From an uncultured Pelagibacteraceae bacterium (GTDB lineage Bacteria > Pseudomonadota > Alphaproteobacteria > Pelagibacterales > Pelagibacteraceae): DNA of 53,652 nucleotides. The notes beneath the pieces were generated by a model that did no database searches, was not told where the DNA came from, and worked only from the letters and a program-made list of their open reading frames with translations. The stretch is from NCBI GenBank assembly GCA_902572515.1, contig CACGGJ010000006.1, positions 1 through 53,652 of the forward strand. The letters are read 5' to 3'. Positions 44,705-52,644 of this stretch are shown piece by piece. The translations under genes and the position numbers were made by a program. How positions within the stretch are numbered: position 1 is the stretch's first letter; every line of letters starts with the position of its first letter.

Positions 44705-45718
44705 ATGAAAAAAATAATTGTAACAGGTGGTCTTGGATTTATTGGTAGTAATTTAATTGATATTTTAATTAAGAAAAAATTTTATGTAATAAATTTAGAT
44801 AAAATCACTTACTCTTCGAACTTTTATAATACAAAAAATTTTAAAAATCTTAAAAACTATAAGTTTGTAAAATGTGATATATCAAATAAAAAAATTTTAA
44901 ATATTCTAAATAAGTACAAACCTAGTTGTATTTTCAACCTTGCTGCTGAAACACATGTGGATAGATCTATAGACAATCCAGATAATTTTATAAAAAGTAA
45001 TATTGTTGGTGTATATAATTTATTAGAATGTTTCAAAAATTTTTCAAAGAGGAATAAATCAAAACTTGTTCATATTTCTACCGATGAAGTTTATGGAGAT
45101 GTTTTAAATGGTAGATCATCAGAAATTTATCAGTATAAGCCCAGTTCACCTTACGCTGCGAGCAAGGCAGCTTCTGACCATCTTGTAAGCTCGTATGTAA
45201 GAACCTATAAGATTAATGCAGTTATTACTAATTGCTCAAATAATTATGGTCCAAATCAACATCCAGAAAAATTAATTCCTAAATTAATTTATAATATTTT
45301 AAACAACAAAACTCTTCCAATATATGGAAAAGGCTTAAATTCAAGAGAATGGATTTATGTGAAGGATCATTGTGAGGCTCTGATTAAAGTATATCAAAAA
45401 GGCAAGGCTGGAAATTTTTATAATATAGGTTCAAATAAAAATCTTAGTAATTTAGAAGTAACTAAAAAACTTTTAAACATAGCAAAAAAAAAAATTATTA
45501 TTGGAAAAAATGTGAAAATTAATTTTGTCAAAGATCGACCTGGACATGATGTTAGATATGCTCTTAATAGTAATAAGATCAAAAAAGAATTAAATTGGAA
45601 GCCAAAAGTAAATTTTAGTGAAGGTATAAAACTGACTTTTGATTGGTATAATAATAATAAAATGTATTACAATTCTTTAAAAAAAAAAGATATTCATAAA
45701 AGATTAGGAAATAAATGA
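44705..45718 (+). CDS. rfbB: dTDP-glucose 4,6-dehydratase
   Basis: Second step of dTDP-L-rhamnose synthesis. A 337-residue extended short-chain dehydrogenase with the NAD motif VTGGLGFIGSNLID, FNLAAETHVDRSIDNPD, the catalytic region HISTDEVYGDV (Asp-Glu), and the YAASKAASDH catalytic Tyr-Lys. NCSNNYGPNQHPEKLIP and REWIYVKDHCEA are typical of RfbB. It is the first gene of rfbBACD and overlaps rfbA by four bases (ATGA). Codons are strongly A/T-biased, like the rest of this region. Confidence 0.96.
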   Translation: MKKIIVTGGLGFIGSNLIDILIKKKFYVINLDKITYSSNFYNTKNFKNLKNYKFVKCDISNKKILNILNKYKPSCIFNLAAETHVDRSIDNPDNFIKSNIVGVYNLLECFKNFSKRNKSKLVHISTDEVYGDVLNGRSSEIYQYKPSSPYAASKAASDHLVSSYVRTYKINAVITNCSNNYGPNQHPEKLIPKLIYNILNNKTLPIYGKGLNSREWIYVKDHCEALIKVYQKGKAGNFYNIGSNKNLSNLEVTKKLLNIAKKKIIIGKNVKINFVKDRPGHDVRYALNSNKIKKELNWKPKVNFSEGIKLTFDWYNNNKMYYNSLKKKDIHKRLGNK

Positions 45719-46581
45719 TTAAAAAAGGAATAATTTTAGCAGGAGGTATGGGCACAAGAATGAGCCCAATAACTAAAGCAGTAAATAAACAATTATTACC
45801 TATTTATGATAAACCATTAATTTTTTATCCTTTATCGATTCTAATGTTGGCAAAAATAAAAAATATATTGATTATTGTTAACAAAGGACAACTTGGACAA
45901 TATAAAAAAATAATTCCAGATGGAAAAAGATTTGGAATTAAGATTTCTTTTTTAGAGCAAGATAAACCAAGAGGATTACCAGACGCTTTTATATTGGGGG
46001 AAAATTTTATTAAAAAAGATAATGTTGCAATGATTTTGGGTGATAATTTTTTTTATGGTCAATCGTTAAGTAAGATACTCAACCATTGTACAAAAATTAA
46101 AAATGGAGCAAAAGTAGTACTTCATAAAGTAATCAATCCTGAGAATTTTGGTGTAGCTGTTGTTAAAGGCAAAAAAATTATTTCTATAAAAGAGAAACCA
46201 AAAAAATTTATATCAAATTTAGCAATTACAGGATTATATTTTTTAGATAATAAAGTTGTGAAATTTGCAAAACAACTTAAGCCATCAAAAAGAAATGAGT
46301 TAGAAATAGTAGATCTTTTAAATAAATATAAAAAACAAAATAAACTATCTGCAGAATTTCTTGGCAGAGGTGGTGCTTGGCTCGATACAGGATCTATTGA
46401 AGATTTTTATAAAACGACAAACTTTGTTTCAGCTATTGAAAATCAACAAGGATTTAAAATAGCTTGTCTTGAGGAAATAGCATTAAACAATAAATGGATT
46501 AAAAAAAGAGATGTGGTTAAAGCTATAAAATTTTATGGAAATTGCGAATATTCAAAATATCTTAAAAAAATAATATTATAG
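45715..46581 (+). CDS. rfbA: Glucose-1-phosphate thymidylyltransferase
   Basis: Makes dTDP-glucose from glucose-1-phosphate and dTTP, the first step of dTDP-rhamnose synthesis. 288 residues. The nucleotidyltransferase beginning GIILAGGMGTRMSPITKAVNKQLLPIYDKPLIFYPL is intact, as are EQDKPRGLPDAF, LGDNFFYG, IKEKPKKF, NLAITGLYF and the C-terminal RGGAWLDTGSIEDF with IACLEEIAL. These carry the substrate and metal contacts. It overlaps rfbB by four bases and its TAG overlaps the GTG start of rfbC by one. Confidence 0.95.
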   Translation: MIKKGIILAGGMGTRMSPITKAVNKQLLPIYDKPLIFYPLSILMLAKIKNILIIVNKGQLGQYKKIIPDGKRFGIKISFLEQDKPRGLPDAFILGENFIKKDNVAMILGDNFFYGQSLSKILNHCTKIKNGAKVVLHKVINPENFGVAVVKGKKIISIKEKPKKFISNLAITGLYFLDNKVVKFAKQLKPSKRNELEIVDLLNKYKKQNKLSAEFLGRGGAWLDTGSIEDFYKTTNFVSAIENQQGFKIACLEEIALNNKWIKKRDVVKAIKFYGNCEYSKYLKKIIL

Positions 46582-47103
46582 TGATAAAAACAAAATTTAA
46601 AAATCTATTTTTAATAAAAAATAAAAACTTTAAAGATCAAAGAGGTTATTTTAAAGAAATAATTAGAGAAAATAAATTAAAAAAAAAATTTCCTTTTTTT
46701 AGTGATGTCTTATTCAAAACAAAATGTTGTTCGAGGACTTCATATTCAGACTAAAAATTCTCAAGGTAAGTTTGTAACGGTGATTAAAGGAAAAATTTTT
46801 GATGTTGCAATTGATTTAAGAAAAAATTCCAAGACTTTTGGCAAAGTGTATAGTTGTATTTTAAGTGAAAAAAACACAAAATCTGTTTTTGTACCTGAAG
46901 GTTTTGCACACGGATTTCAGGTTTTGGAAAAAGAAAATTATATAATTTATAGTTGTACAAAGTATAGAGAAAAAAACAATGAAGTTACTATTGATATCTG
47001 GGATAAAGATTTAAATATAAAATGGCCTAATAAAAAAAAGATTGTTTCAAAAAAAGACAAACAGGGAATTTCTTTTCAGAAATATAAAGAAATATACTTA
47101 TAA
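46581..47103 (+). CDS. rfbC: dTDP-4-dehydrorhamnose 3,5-epimerase, frameshifted
   Basis: Third step of dTDP-rhamnose synthesis; a cupin epimerase of about 173 residues. Translation starts at GTG 46581 (VIKTKFKNLFLIKNKNFKDQ), with FKDQRGYFKEI, a family hallmark. The main part, in another frame, has SYSKQNVVRGLHIQTKNSQGKFV, DVAIDLRKNSKTFGK and FVPEGFAHGFQVLE, with the catalytic histidine in RGLHIQ and tyrosine in IIYSCTKY. The frames join if one base is removed from either the 10-base A run at 46679-46688 or the 7-base T run at 46694-46700. Stop overlaps the rfbD ATG. Confidence 0.88.
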
Positions 47104-47810
47104 TGAAAGATCTTATTCTAGTCACAGGTGGCAATGGAAAATTTGCAAAAGTATTAAAATCAAAAAATAAAATTTTAAACTTTTATTTTGCAACTAAAAA
47201 AGAGTGTAATGTTTTAAACGTAAATTCAATTGAGAAGATAATAAAAAAAACTAAACCTAGAATAATTATGCATTGCGCCGCTCTCTCTAGGCCAATGAAT
47301 ATTCATGAAAAAGATATAATAAAAAGTATTGATATAAATATCATTGGTACATCAAACATTACTAAAGTTTGTAAAAAAAATAATTTGAAATTGATCTATT
47401 TTTCTACAGGTTATGTTTATGAAGGAATTAAAGGCAATTATTCTGAACTTGATCCAGTAAAACCTTTTAATAACTATGGATTATCTAAATTAGGGGGAGA
47501 ATGTGCTGTTAGAATGTATAAGAACTCCCTTATTTTAAGATTAACTATGACAGAAAAACCTTTCGCATATAAAAAAGCTTATTCTAATTTAGAGACAAAC
47601 TTTATGTTTCACGAGGATGTCGTTAAAATTCTACCCAAAATAATTAAACAAAATGGCATCATAAACATTGGAGGTAAATCTCAATCAGTTTATTCATTTG
47701 CTAAATCTTACAATAAAAAAATAAAAAAAATTAAAATGAATAAAAAATCAAAATTACCTCCAAAACAGACTATGAATATTTCAAAACTAAAGAAATTGTT
47801 GTCAAAATAA
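47103..47810 (+). CDS. rfbD: dTDP-4-dehydrorhamnose reductase-like SDR
   Basis: Last step of dTDP-rhamnose synthesis by position and fold. At 235 residues it is shorter than usual RfbD (about 290). NAD(P) motif VTGGNGKFAKVL, CAALSRPMNIHEKD, the catalytic FSTGYVYEGIKGNYSE with the family YxxxK as YGLSKLGGE, and a shortened C-terminal domain. The sequence is divergent, so a related sugar reductase acting on another dTDP-deoxysugar is possible. It starts by overlapping rfbC and closes the operon. Confidence 0.78.
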   Translation: MKDLILVTGGNGKFAKVLKSKNKILNFYFATKKECNVLNVNSIEKIIKKTKPRIIMHCAALSRPMNIHEKDIIKSIDINIIGTSNITKVCKKNNLKLIYFSTGYVYEGIKGNYSELDPVKPFNNYGLSKLGGECAVRMYKNSLILRLTMTEKPFAYKKAYSNLETNFMFHEDVVKILPKIIKQNGIINIGGKSQSVYSFAKSYNKKIKKIKMNKKSKLPPKQTMNISKLKKLLSK

Positions 47811-47822
47811 TCATTATTTAAC

Positions 47823-47831
47823 TTATCCACA
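47823..47831 (+). promoter_or_regulatory. Single DnaA-box-like nonamer
   Basis: A perfect TTATCCACA consensus in the 71-base gap before guaC. No second box or clear unwinding repeats are close by, so it is more likely a lone DnaA site or chance match than an origin. Confidence 0.3.
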
Positions 47832-47881
47832 GGGTATAAATTAATTTGAAATAAGTTTTAATAATAATAACTTTATGAATT

Positions 47882-48917
47882 ATGAGAATTGAAGAAGAAT
47901 TAAAGCTCGATTATTCAGATGTTTTGTTTAGACCTAAAAGAAGTACTCTTAAAAGTCGTAAAGACGTTAATTTATTAAGAACTTATCGCTTTAAATATAG
48001 TAAAAACGAATGGTCGGGTATTCCAATAATGGCAGCAAATATGGATGGAGTTGGTGAACTAAGTGTTGCTGAAAAATTAAATGAATATGGAATGATAACA
48101 TCTTTAACAAAACAACATGATATTAAAAAAATTAAACAAAATAAAAATATTAAAAAAATATTTTCTAATATCGCTCTTAGTGTAGGTATAAAGAAAGAAG
48201 ATTTTTTAAATTTAGATAAAGTATTAAAAGAATTTAGTTTTTTTTAAATTTATTTGTATTGATGTTGCTAATGGATACACAGAACATTTCACCAATTTCA
48301 TTAAATCAGTAAGAGATAAATATCCTACTAAAACAATCATTGCTGGTAACGTAGTAACTGCTGATATGACTCAAGAATTAGTTTTAAGTGGTGCAGATAT
48401 TGTAAAGGTTGGTATTGGACCCGGAAGTGTTTGTACAACAAGAATTCAAACTGGTGTTGGTTATCCTCAATTAAGTGCGGTAATAGAATGTGCTGATGCA
48501 GCACATGGACTTGGTGCGCATGTAATAGCAGATGGTGGATGCACATGTCCAGGAGATGTAGCCAAAGGTTTTGGAGGTGGTGCAGATTTTGTAATGCTTG
48601 GAGGTATGCTTGCAGGACATGATGAAGGAAATGGTAAAATTGTTAAAATTAACGGAGAAAAATATATAGAATTCTATGGATCTAGTTCCGAAGTTGCTAA
48701 TAAAAAACACTATGGTGGACTGTCAGATTATAGAAGTAGTGAAGGAAGGAAAGTTAGGGTAAAATATAGAGGTAAAATAAACGATACTATTTTAAATATT
48801 CTTGGTGGTGTAAGAAGCAGTTGTACTTATGTTGGTGCTCCTTCGCTCAAACAATTAAGTAAATGCACAACATTTGTTAGAGTATCAAATCAGTTTAATG
48901 ATAGTTTAATTAAATAA
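47882..48917 (+). CDS. guaC: GMP reductase, frameshifted
   Basis: Reductively deaminates GMP to IMP with NADPH. About 344 residues after repair. N-terminal frame (47882-48247): [37 protein letters not shown]. An 8-base T run (48238-48245) has one base too many; with seven the protein continues [20 protein letters not shown], then [20 protein letters not shown] with the catalytic cysteine, and [21 protein letters not shown] to the C-terminus. The GMP reductase form (not IMP dehydrogenase) is shown by its size, lack of CBS domains and the guaC-type N-terminus. It lies between rfbD and a purine phosphoribosyltransferase. Confidence 0.9.
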
Positions 48918-48918
48918 T

Positions 48919-49437
48919 TTATTTTTTAAACTTAAAATCTTTTATATTTGTAGTTTCATATTTCTCAAAAGGCATATGTATCCATGGAGAATCTTTTAAA
49001 TAATCTACAGAATAATCAGGTTTAAATTTTGAAGTTGATTTGTGCCATATAACTGCAGTTTTAATTTTTTCTTCTAAATAAAATCCATAAAAATGCTCTA
49101 ACCATTTAATACTTTTTATTAAAGTTTTCCCTGAGTCCGCTAAATCATCAACCAATAAAACATGTGAACCTAAATTTGGAGTAGTTTTTGCTAAATCTCT
49201 TGAAAAAGTAAATTGACCTTGTTGGTTTTTAATATCATCACTATCTCCATGGTATGATTCTACCGATAAGATAGCTAAAGGAACATTAAAAAGTCTACTA
49301 AAAACATCTCCTACTCTTAATCCACCTTTTGCAATACAAATAATTTGATTAAATTTTAAATTATCTTCATGAACTTTTTTAGCTAATTGCTCTATCTTGT
49401 TATGATAATCTTCCCAAGTTATATAAATATCTTTCAT
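48919..49437 (-). CDS. gpt: Purine phosphoribosyltransferase (xanthine-guanine type)
   Basis: A 172-residue type I phosphoribosyltransferase with IICIAKGGLRVGDVFSRLF near the start and the PRPP loop HVLLVDDLADSGKTLI, plus the WIHMPFEKYE C-terminus found in Gpt/XGPRT-like enzymes. It would salvage guanine, xanthine or hypoxanthine to the nucleotide. It is convergent with guaC, two bases apart: GMP made by this enzyme is the substrate of GuaC, so the two form a small purine interconversion island inside the polysaccharide region. It follows the tRNA gene on the same strand. Confidence 0.82.
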   Translation of the reverse strand: MKDIYITWEDYHNKIEQLAKKVHEDNLKFNQIICIAKGGLRVGDVFSRLFNVPLAILSVESYHGDSDDIKNQQGQFTFSRDLAKTTPNLGSHVLLVDDLADSGKTLIKSIKWLEHFYGFYLEEKIKTAVIWHKSTSKFKPDYSVDYLKDSPWIHMPFEKYETTNIKDFKFKK

Positions 49438-49443
49438 AATTTA

Positions 49444-49520
49444 TGGTAGCGGGAAGTGGGATCGAACCACTGACCTCGGGCTTATGAGTCCCGCGCTCTA
49501 ACCAACTGAGCTACCCCGCC
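49444..49520 (-). tRNA. tRNA-Met (anticodon CAU)
   Basis: A 77-base cloverleaf on the minus strand with encoded CCA: acceptor GGCGGGG with CCCGCU, D-arm TAGCTCAGTTGGTTAGAGC, anticodon loop CTCATAA and T-arm GGTTCGATCC. The acceptor stem (G1-U72) is that of alphaproteobacterial elongator tRNA-Met. A tRNA-Ile with lysidine (same CAU anticodon) cannot be fully excluded by eye but is less likely. Confidence 0.92.
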
Positions 49521-49534
49521 ATTAAATTTGTGTT

Positions 49535-49563
49535 GATATATACTACTTATTTTTTTTATTCAA
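49535..49563 (-). promoter_or_regulatory. Candidate promoter of the tRNA
   Basis: On the minus strand TTGAAT and TATATC are 17 bases apart, the -10 box ending 14 bases before the mature tRNA. This would give a leader of only a few bases. Confidence 0.4.
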
Positions 49564-49570
49564 ACAAAAG

Positions 49571-50908
49571 TTAAATATTAGCTTTTCTTTTAATATATTT
49601 TGCAAATTTATATAAATATTTATACTCCTTTAAGCTTTTTCTAATAATGCTTTCGCTTTTAATTTTCAAAAAATCAAGCCAATAATCTGCTGAATTATTT
49701 TTATAAAAGTTAAAGTAATCATCAATTTCTTTCAATGATCTTGCATTTCCATTATCACCATATTTTGAAACATAAGGGCTAAAATCAGGATTTAAACCTT
49801 TTGCATTTATTAACTGTGTTTTCATAAAGTTACCAATCAAAATATCGTCAAATATATTATTTTTAATCGCAAATATTAAAGAATTTCTAGGTGTCTCAAA
49901 CTTAATTCCTGCACTCTGATCTGAGAGCTTCAAATTGAATTCTTTTTTTCCAATTACAAATGATAAAAAACCAAATTTTTTTTTTACATGTTCAAATTTA
50001 TTAAAATAGTTTGATATTACCTCTTCATCAGATTTATCTAATTGATCAGACCAAAAATCACCAAAATGCTCAGGATCTTTTATTTCATGAAAATTTTCCT
50101 CTGGATTTATTTTTACGTAATCATTTTTTTCAGTATCCCATTTAATGAATGCAGGCAATAATTCACCAATATTGGAGTCAAAACCTTCAAAATGAGCCTT
50201 TAAAGGAGTAACAAATTCATTCATTTTTAAGGTATCTTTTCTAATGTATTTGTGAAAACAAGAAAATGGTAAGGCATAATTGCAATTCCAATTTTTCATT
50301 GAATCAAAATATATATTTCCAATGTTGTTTTTAGCCATCCTTGGATAAATAAAATTGTTATGATGATTATATAAATTTAACATGTCTACATCTGCGCCAT
50401 TAACTAACTTTAATAAAAAACGATTCTTGTAATTTTTAAGTATATTTTTAATTGTTCTAGACCAGCCTCTGGCTTTTGCATCATTAAGATTTAAAATTAT
50501 ATCTTTTTTTGCAATTTCAATAAGAATAGTTGAGTCTTGATTCCAGTCTGCAAAAGATTTTATTCTAATATTCTTTGAAATTTCAAACCACACATTGCTC
50601 TTTAATTTTATACATTTGTATTGTTTAGATAATTCATTAAAAATACGATCTCCATAATGATCGGCTATAAGCAATGTTTTGTCTTTAAATAGTTCAAATG
50701 AGTCAGGATCAATGTGATCAGGGTGACCATGCGAAAGAAATAAATATTTTGAATTTTTTATATTGTCTAACTGTTCTTTAGTGATTTTATAACTGTGGCC
50801 CCAGCTTCCGAAATAAGGATTTCCAAATATCCATGTATCTGTTGATAACATTGGTTTATCATCAAATACAGTTATTGTGGCATTTCCTATCGTCTCAAAT
50901 CCAATCAT
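49571..50908 (-). CDS. Metallo-beta-lactamase-fold protein
   Basis: A 445-residue protein with a metallo-beta-lactamase fold in its first ~200 residues: the metal motif is FLSHGHPDHIDPDSF (H60, H62, D64, H65), preceded by LSTDTWIFGNPYFGSWGHSY, with a later conserved aspartate in IILNLNDAKARG. The remaining ~240 residues contain a helical part and an SCP2-like region near LSDQSAGIKFETPRNSLIFAI. The overall plan resembles the hydrolase-like half of CMP-sialic acid hydroxylase type proteins, found in envelope polysaccharide loci. Substrate unknown. It is the gene following the beta-propeller transferase on the minus strand. Confidence 0.7.
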   Translation of the reverse strand: MIGFETIGNATITVFDDKPMLSTDTWIFGNPYFGSWGHSYKITKEQLDNIKNSKYLFLSHGHPDHIDPDSFELFKDKTLLIADHYGDRIFNELSKQYKCIKLKSNVWFEISKNIRIKSFADWNQDSTILIEIAKKDIILNLNDAKARGWSRTIKNILKNYKNRFLLKLVNGADVDMLNLYNHHNNFIYPRMAKNNIGNIYFDSMKNWNCNYALPFSCFHKYIRKDTLKMNEFVTPLKAHFEGFDSNIGELLPAFIKWDTEKNDYVKINPEENFHEIKDPEHFGDFWSDQLDKSDEEVISNYFNKFEHVKKKFGFLSFVIGKKEFNLKLSDQSAGIKFETPRNSLIFAIKNNIFDDILIGNFMKTQLINAKGLNPDFSPYVSKYGDNGNARSLKEIDDYFNFYKNNSADYWLDFLKIKSESIIRKSLKEYKYLYKFAKYIKRKANI

Positions 50909-50949
50909 ATATATCTTATAATTATCTTGAATATTTTTTCAACATTATC

Positions 50950-52584
50950 TCAGTAATTTTTTGGAAATAAGTAAGAAAAAAAATTTTTATGTCTCATATC
51001 GAATGCAAAAGAATTTTTGTTTTTGGAAAAATGATGAATAATATTTATATTTTTTTTACGACTTGGGTGATAAGTTATATGATTTTCTTCAACATATTCT
51101 TTAATATTCAATTTCTTTATTTTTCTGATATTTAATCCTCCTCCATACAAATTATGTGTATTTTTTTGACTAGGTCTCAGCAATAAGCCATTTTTGTCAT
51201 AAAATATATTACCTGCATTTCTTGCGTATCTAGAATCTATAATTACAGGATTTAACTTGTGAGAGAAAATTTTATTAAAATTCTTGTCTGTTTTAAAAAT
51301 ATACAATTCTGAGTTATGATCATAAAATTTATCATTAGATATATTTGTAAATATCCATCTGTTTCCAGTTTTATCGTTAAATATAGTTGTATCAACACAA
51401 CTTGTGCCTTTAAATAAAGTTTTGTAGTGAGCCCACTTATTGGGAAATTTTGTTGATTTCCAAATTTGAATACATTTTTTTTTAGCTGTTTCTGGCATCA
51501 TAAAAAAGTAACCCTTTTCAAACCATATAAATGGATAAGACAAATGATAGTCTAAACTTAAAGCGTCATATATTTTTGAAAAATTATTATTGACTACTTT
51601 AGAAAAAGATATTTTTCCTTTTTGATTTTTAAATTCATAATTTTCAAAAAACAAATATTTATCATTTTTATAATTTACTAAGAAAGGGTCAGCCCATTCC
51701 TCACCATTTCTTGGTTTTATTCTTCTTGCATTTTTAATACTTAGATTTTCACTTTTATTCCCTATGTAAATATTCCATGGACTAAAGTTAGGTTCAAAAT
51801 AATACTTAATTTTAGTAATTTTAAATACTAATTTTAACAAATTTCTAATTAAAGCCATTGGATATTTTTTTAAAATGTAAGCTAAAATGATTAATTTGCC
51901 TGGGTTCTCTGAAACTTTAATCGTGTACTGTTTCACAGGATTTTTATTTTTGAAATATATTAGTTTTAAATTTTTCATAATTAAAGAAGATGCTTTTTCA
52001 AAAATAAATTCCCTATTCAAAAACCATGAGCTAGTTTTAGTGCTATAGTGGCCCACATCACAAATATATTTTTTATTAAACAAATTTTTTTTTAATATAA
52101 CGTTGCTTGTTCCTTTGCTTAAATAGCTTTCCCAAAAACCAGCAAATTCATTTTGTTTTGAAGCGTAATTAACTGTCCATATTCCATTTTTAGGGTATTT
52201 TTTTATTCGAAAATATTTGAGATATTCATTATCAAGTAATAATATTAGATCTAACTTAAGTATTTTTTTTTTTATTTTTGTGCTTAAAAAGTTTTTCTTT
52301 TTATCATCTAATCTTATAATTTTTTTTTCTTGTGATTTTACAAAACTTTCAATTTTTTTTTTTTGATAACTTCTAGTGATAGAAGAATATCTTTTTTCAA
52401 TTGAAAAAATTAATTTATGAATTATTGAATTGGCATTTTTATCAATAAAATTTGAGTTTATTTTAAAGATTGACTGAATATTTATAAAATTAGATTGTAG
52501 AATTTCAAAAATAGTCTTTATTTCACCATCATTTAAATTTTTTGACTCATCAATTAATATTCCAATATTTATTTTTTTTGCCAT
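50950..52584 (-). CDS. Formyltransferase-like/beta-propeller polysaccharide protein
   Basis: A 544-residue protein with two recognisable parts. The first ~190 residues look like a formyltransferase-type alpha/beta domain (NIGILIDESKNLNDGEIKTI; NGIWTVNYASKQNEFAGFWES). From about 265 on it has a five-bladed propeller like that of glycosyl hydrolase family 43 and of glucosamine inositolphosphorylceramide transferase: RNGEEWADPFLVNYKNDKYL, HLSYPFIWFEKGYFFMMPET, NIFYDKNGLLLRPSQK. Bacterial relatives occur in O-antigen and capsule loci and are uncharacterised. No signal peptide, so probably cytoplasmic. Very A+T-rich, Lys/Asn/Phe/Ile-heavy composition, like the neighbours. Confidence 0.6.
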   Translation of the reverse strand: MAKKINIGILIDESKNLNDGEIKTIFEILQSNFINIQSIFKINSNFIDKNANSIIHKLIFSIEKRYSSITRSYQKKKIESFVKSQEKKIIRLDDKKKNFLSTKIKKKILKLDLILLLDNEYLKYFRIKKYPKNGIWTVNYASKQNEFAGFWESYLSKGTSNVILKKNLFNKKYICDVGHYSTKTSSWFLNREFIFEKASSLIMKNLKLIYFKNKNPVKQYTIKVSENPGKLIILAYILKKYPMALIRNLLKLVFKITKIKYYFEPNFSPWNIYIGNKSENLSIKNARRIKPRNGEEWADPFLVNYKNDKYLFFENYEFKNQKGKISFSKVVNNNFSKIYDALSLDYHLSYPFIWFEKGYFFMMPETAKKKCIQIWKSTKFPNKWAHYKTLFKGTSCVDTTIFNDKTGNRWIFTNISNDKFYDHNSELYIFKTDKNFNKIFSHKLNPVIIDSRYARNAGNIFYDKNGLLLRPSQKNTHNLYGGGLNIRKIKKLNIKEYVEENHITYHPSRKKNINIIHHFSKNKNSFAFDMRHKNFFSYLFPKNY

Positions 52585-52644
52585 AGTGTATAAAAATAAA
52601 AAAAATTAATAGAATTACTCCACAAAAATTCTATTACACTATAA

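Noticed and set aside
44954..44962. TGTGGATAG, a near DnaA box inside rfbB
   Set aside because: It lies in a conserved coding segment (ETHVDRS) and differs at one position; the protein sequence explains it.
47823..47831. Perfect DnaA box suggesting a replication origin near guaC
   Set aside because: Only one box is present, with no cluster, no repeats and no dnaA, parAB or similar neighbours. A single nonamer in a short gap is insufficient for an origin call.
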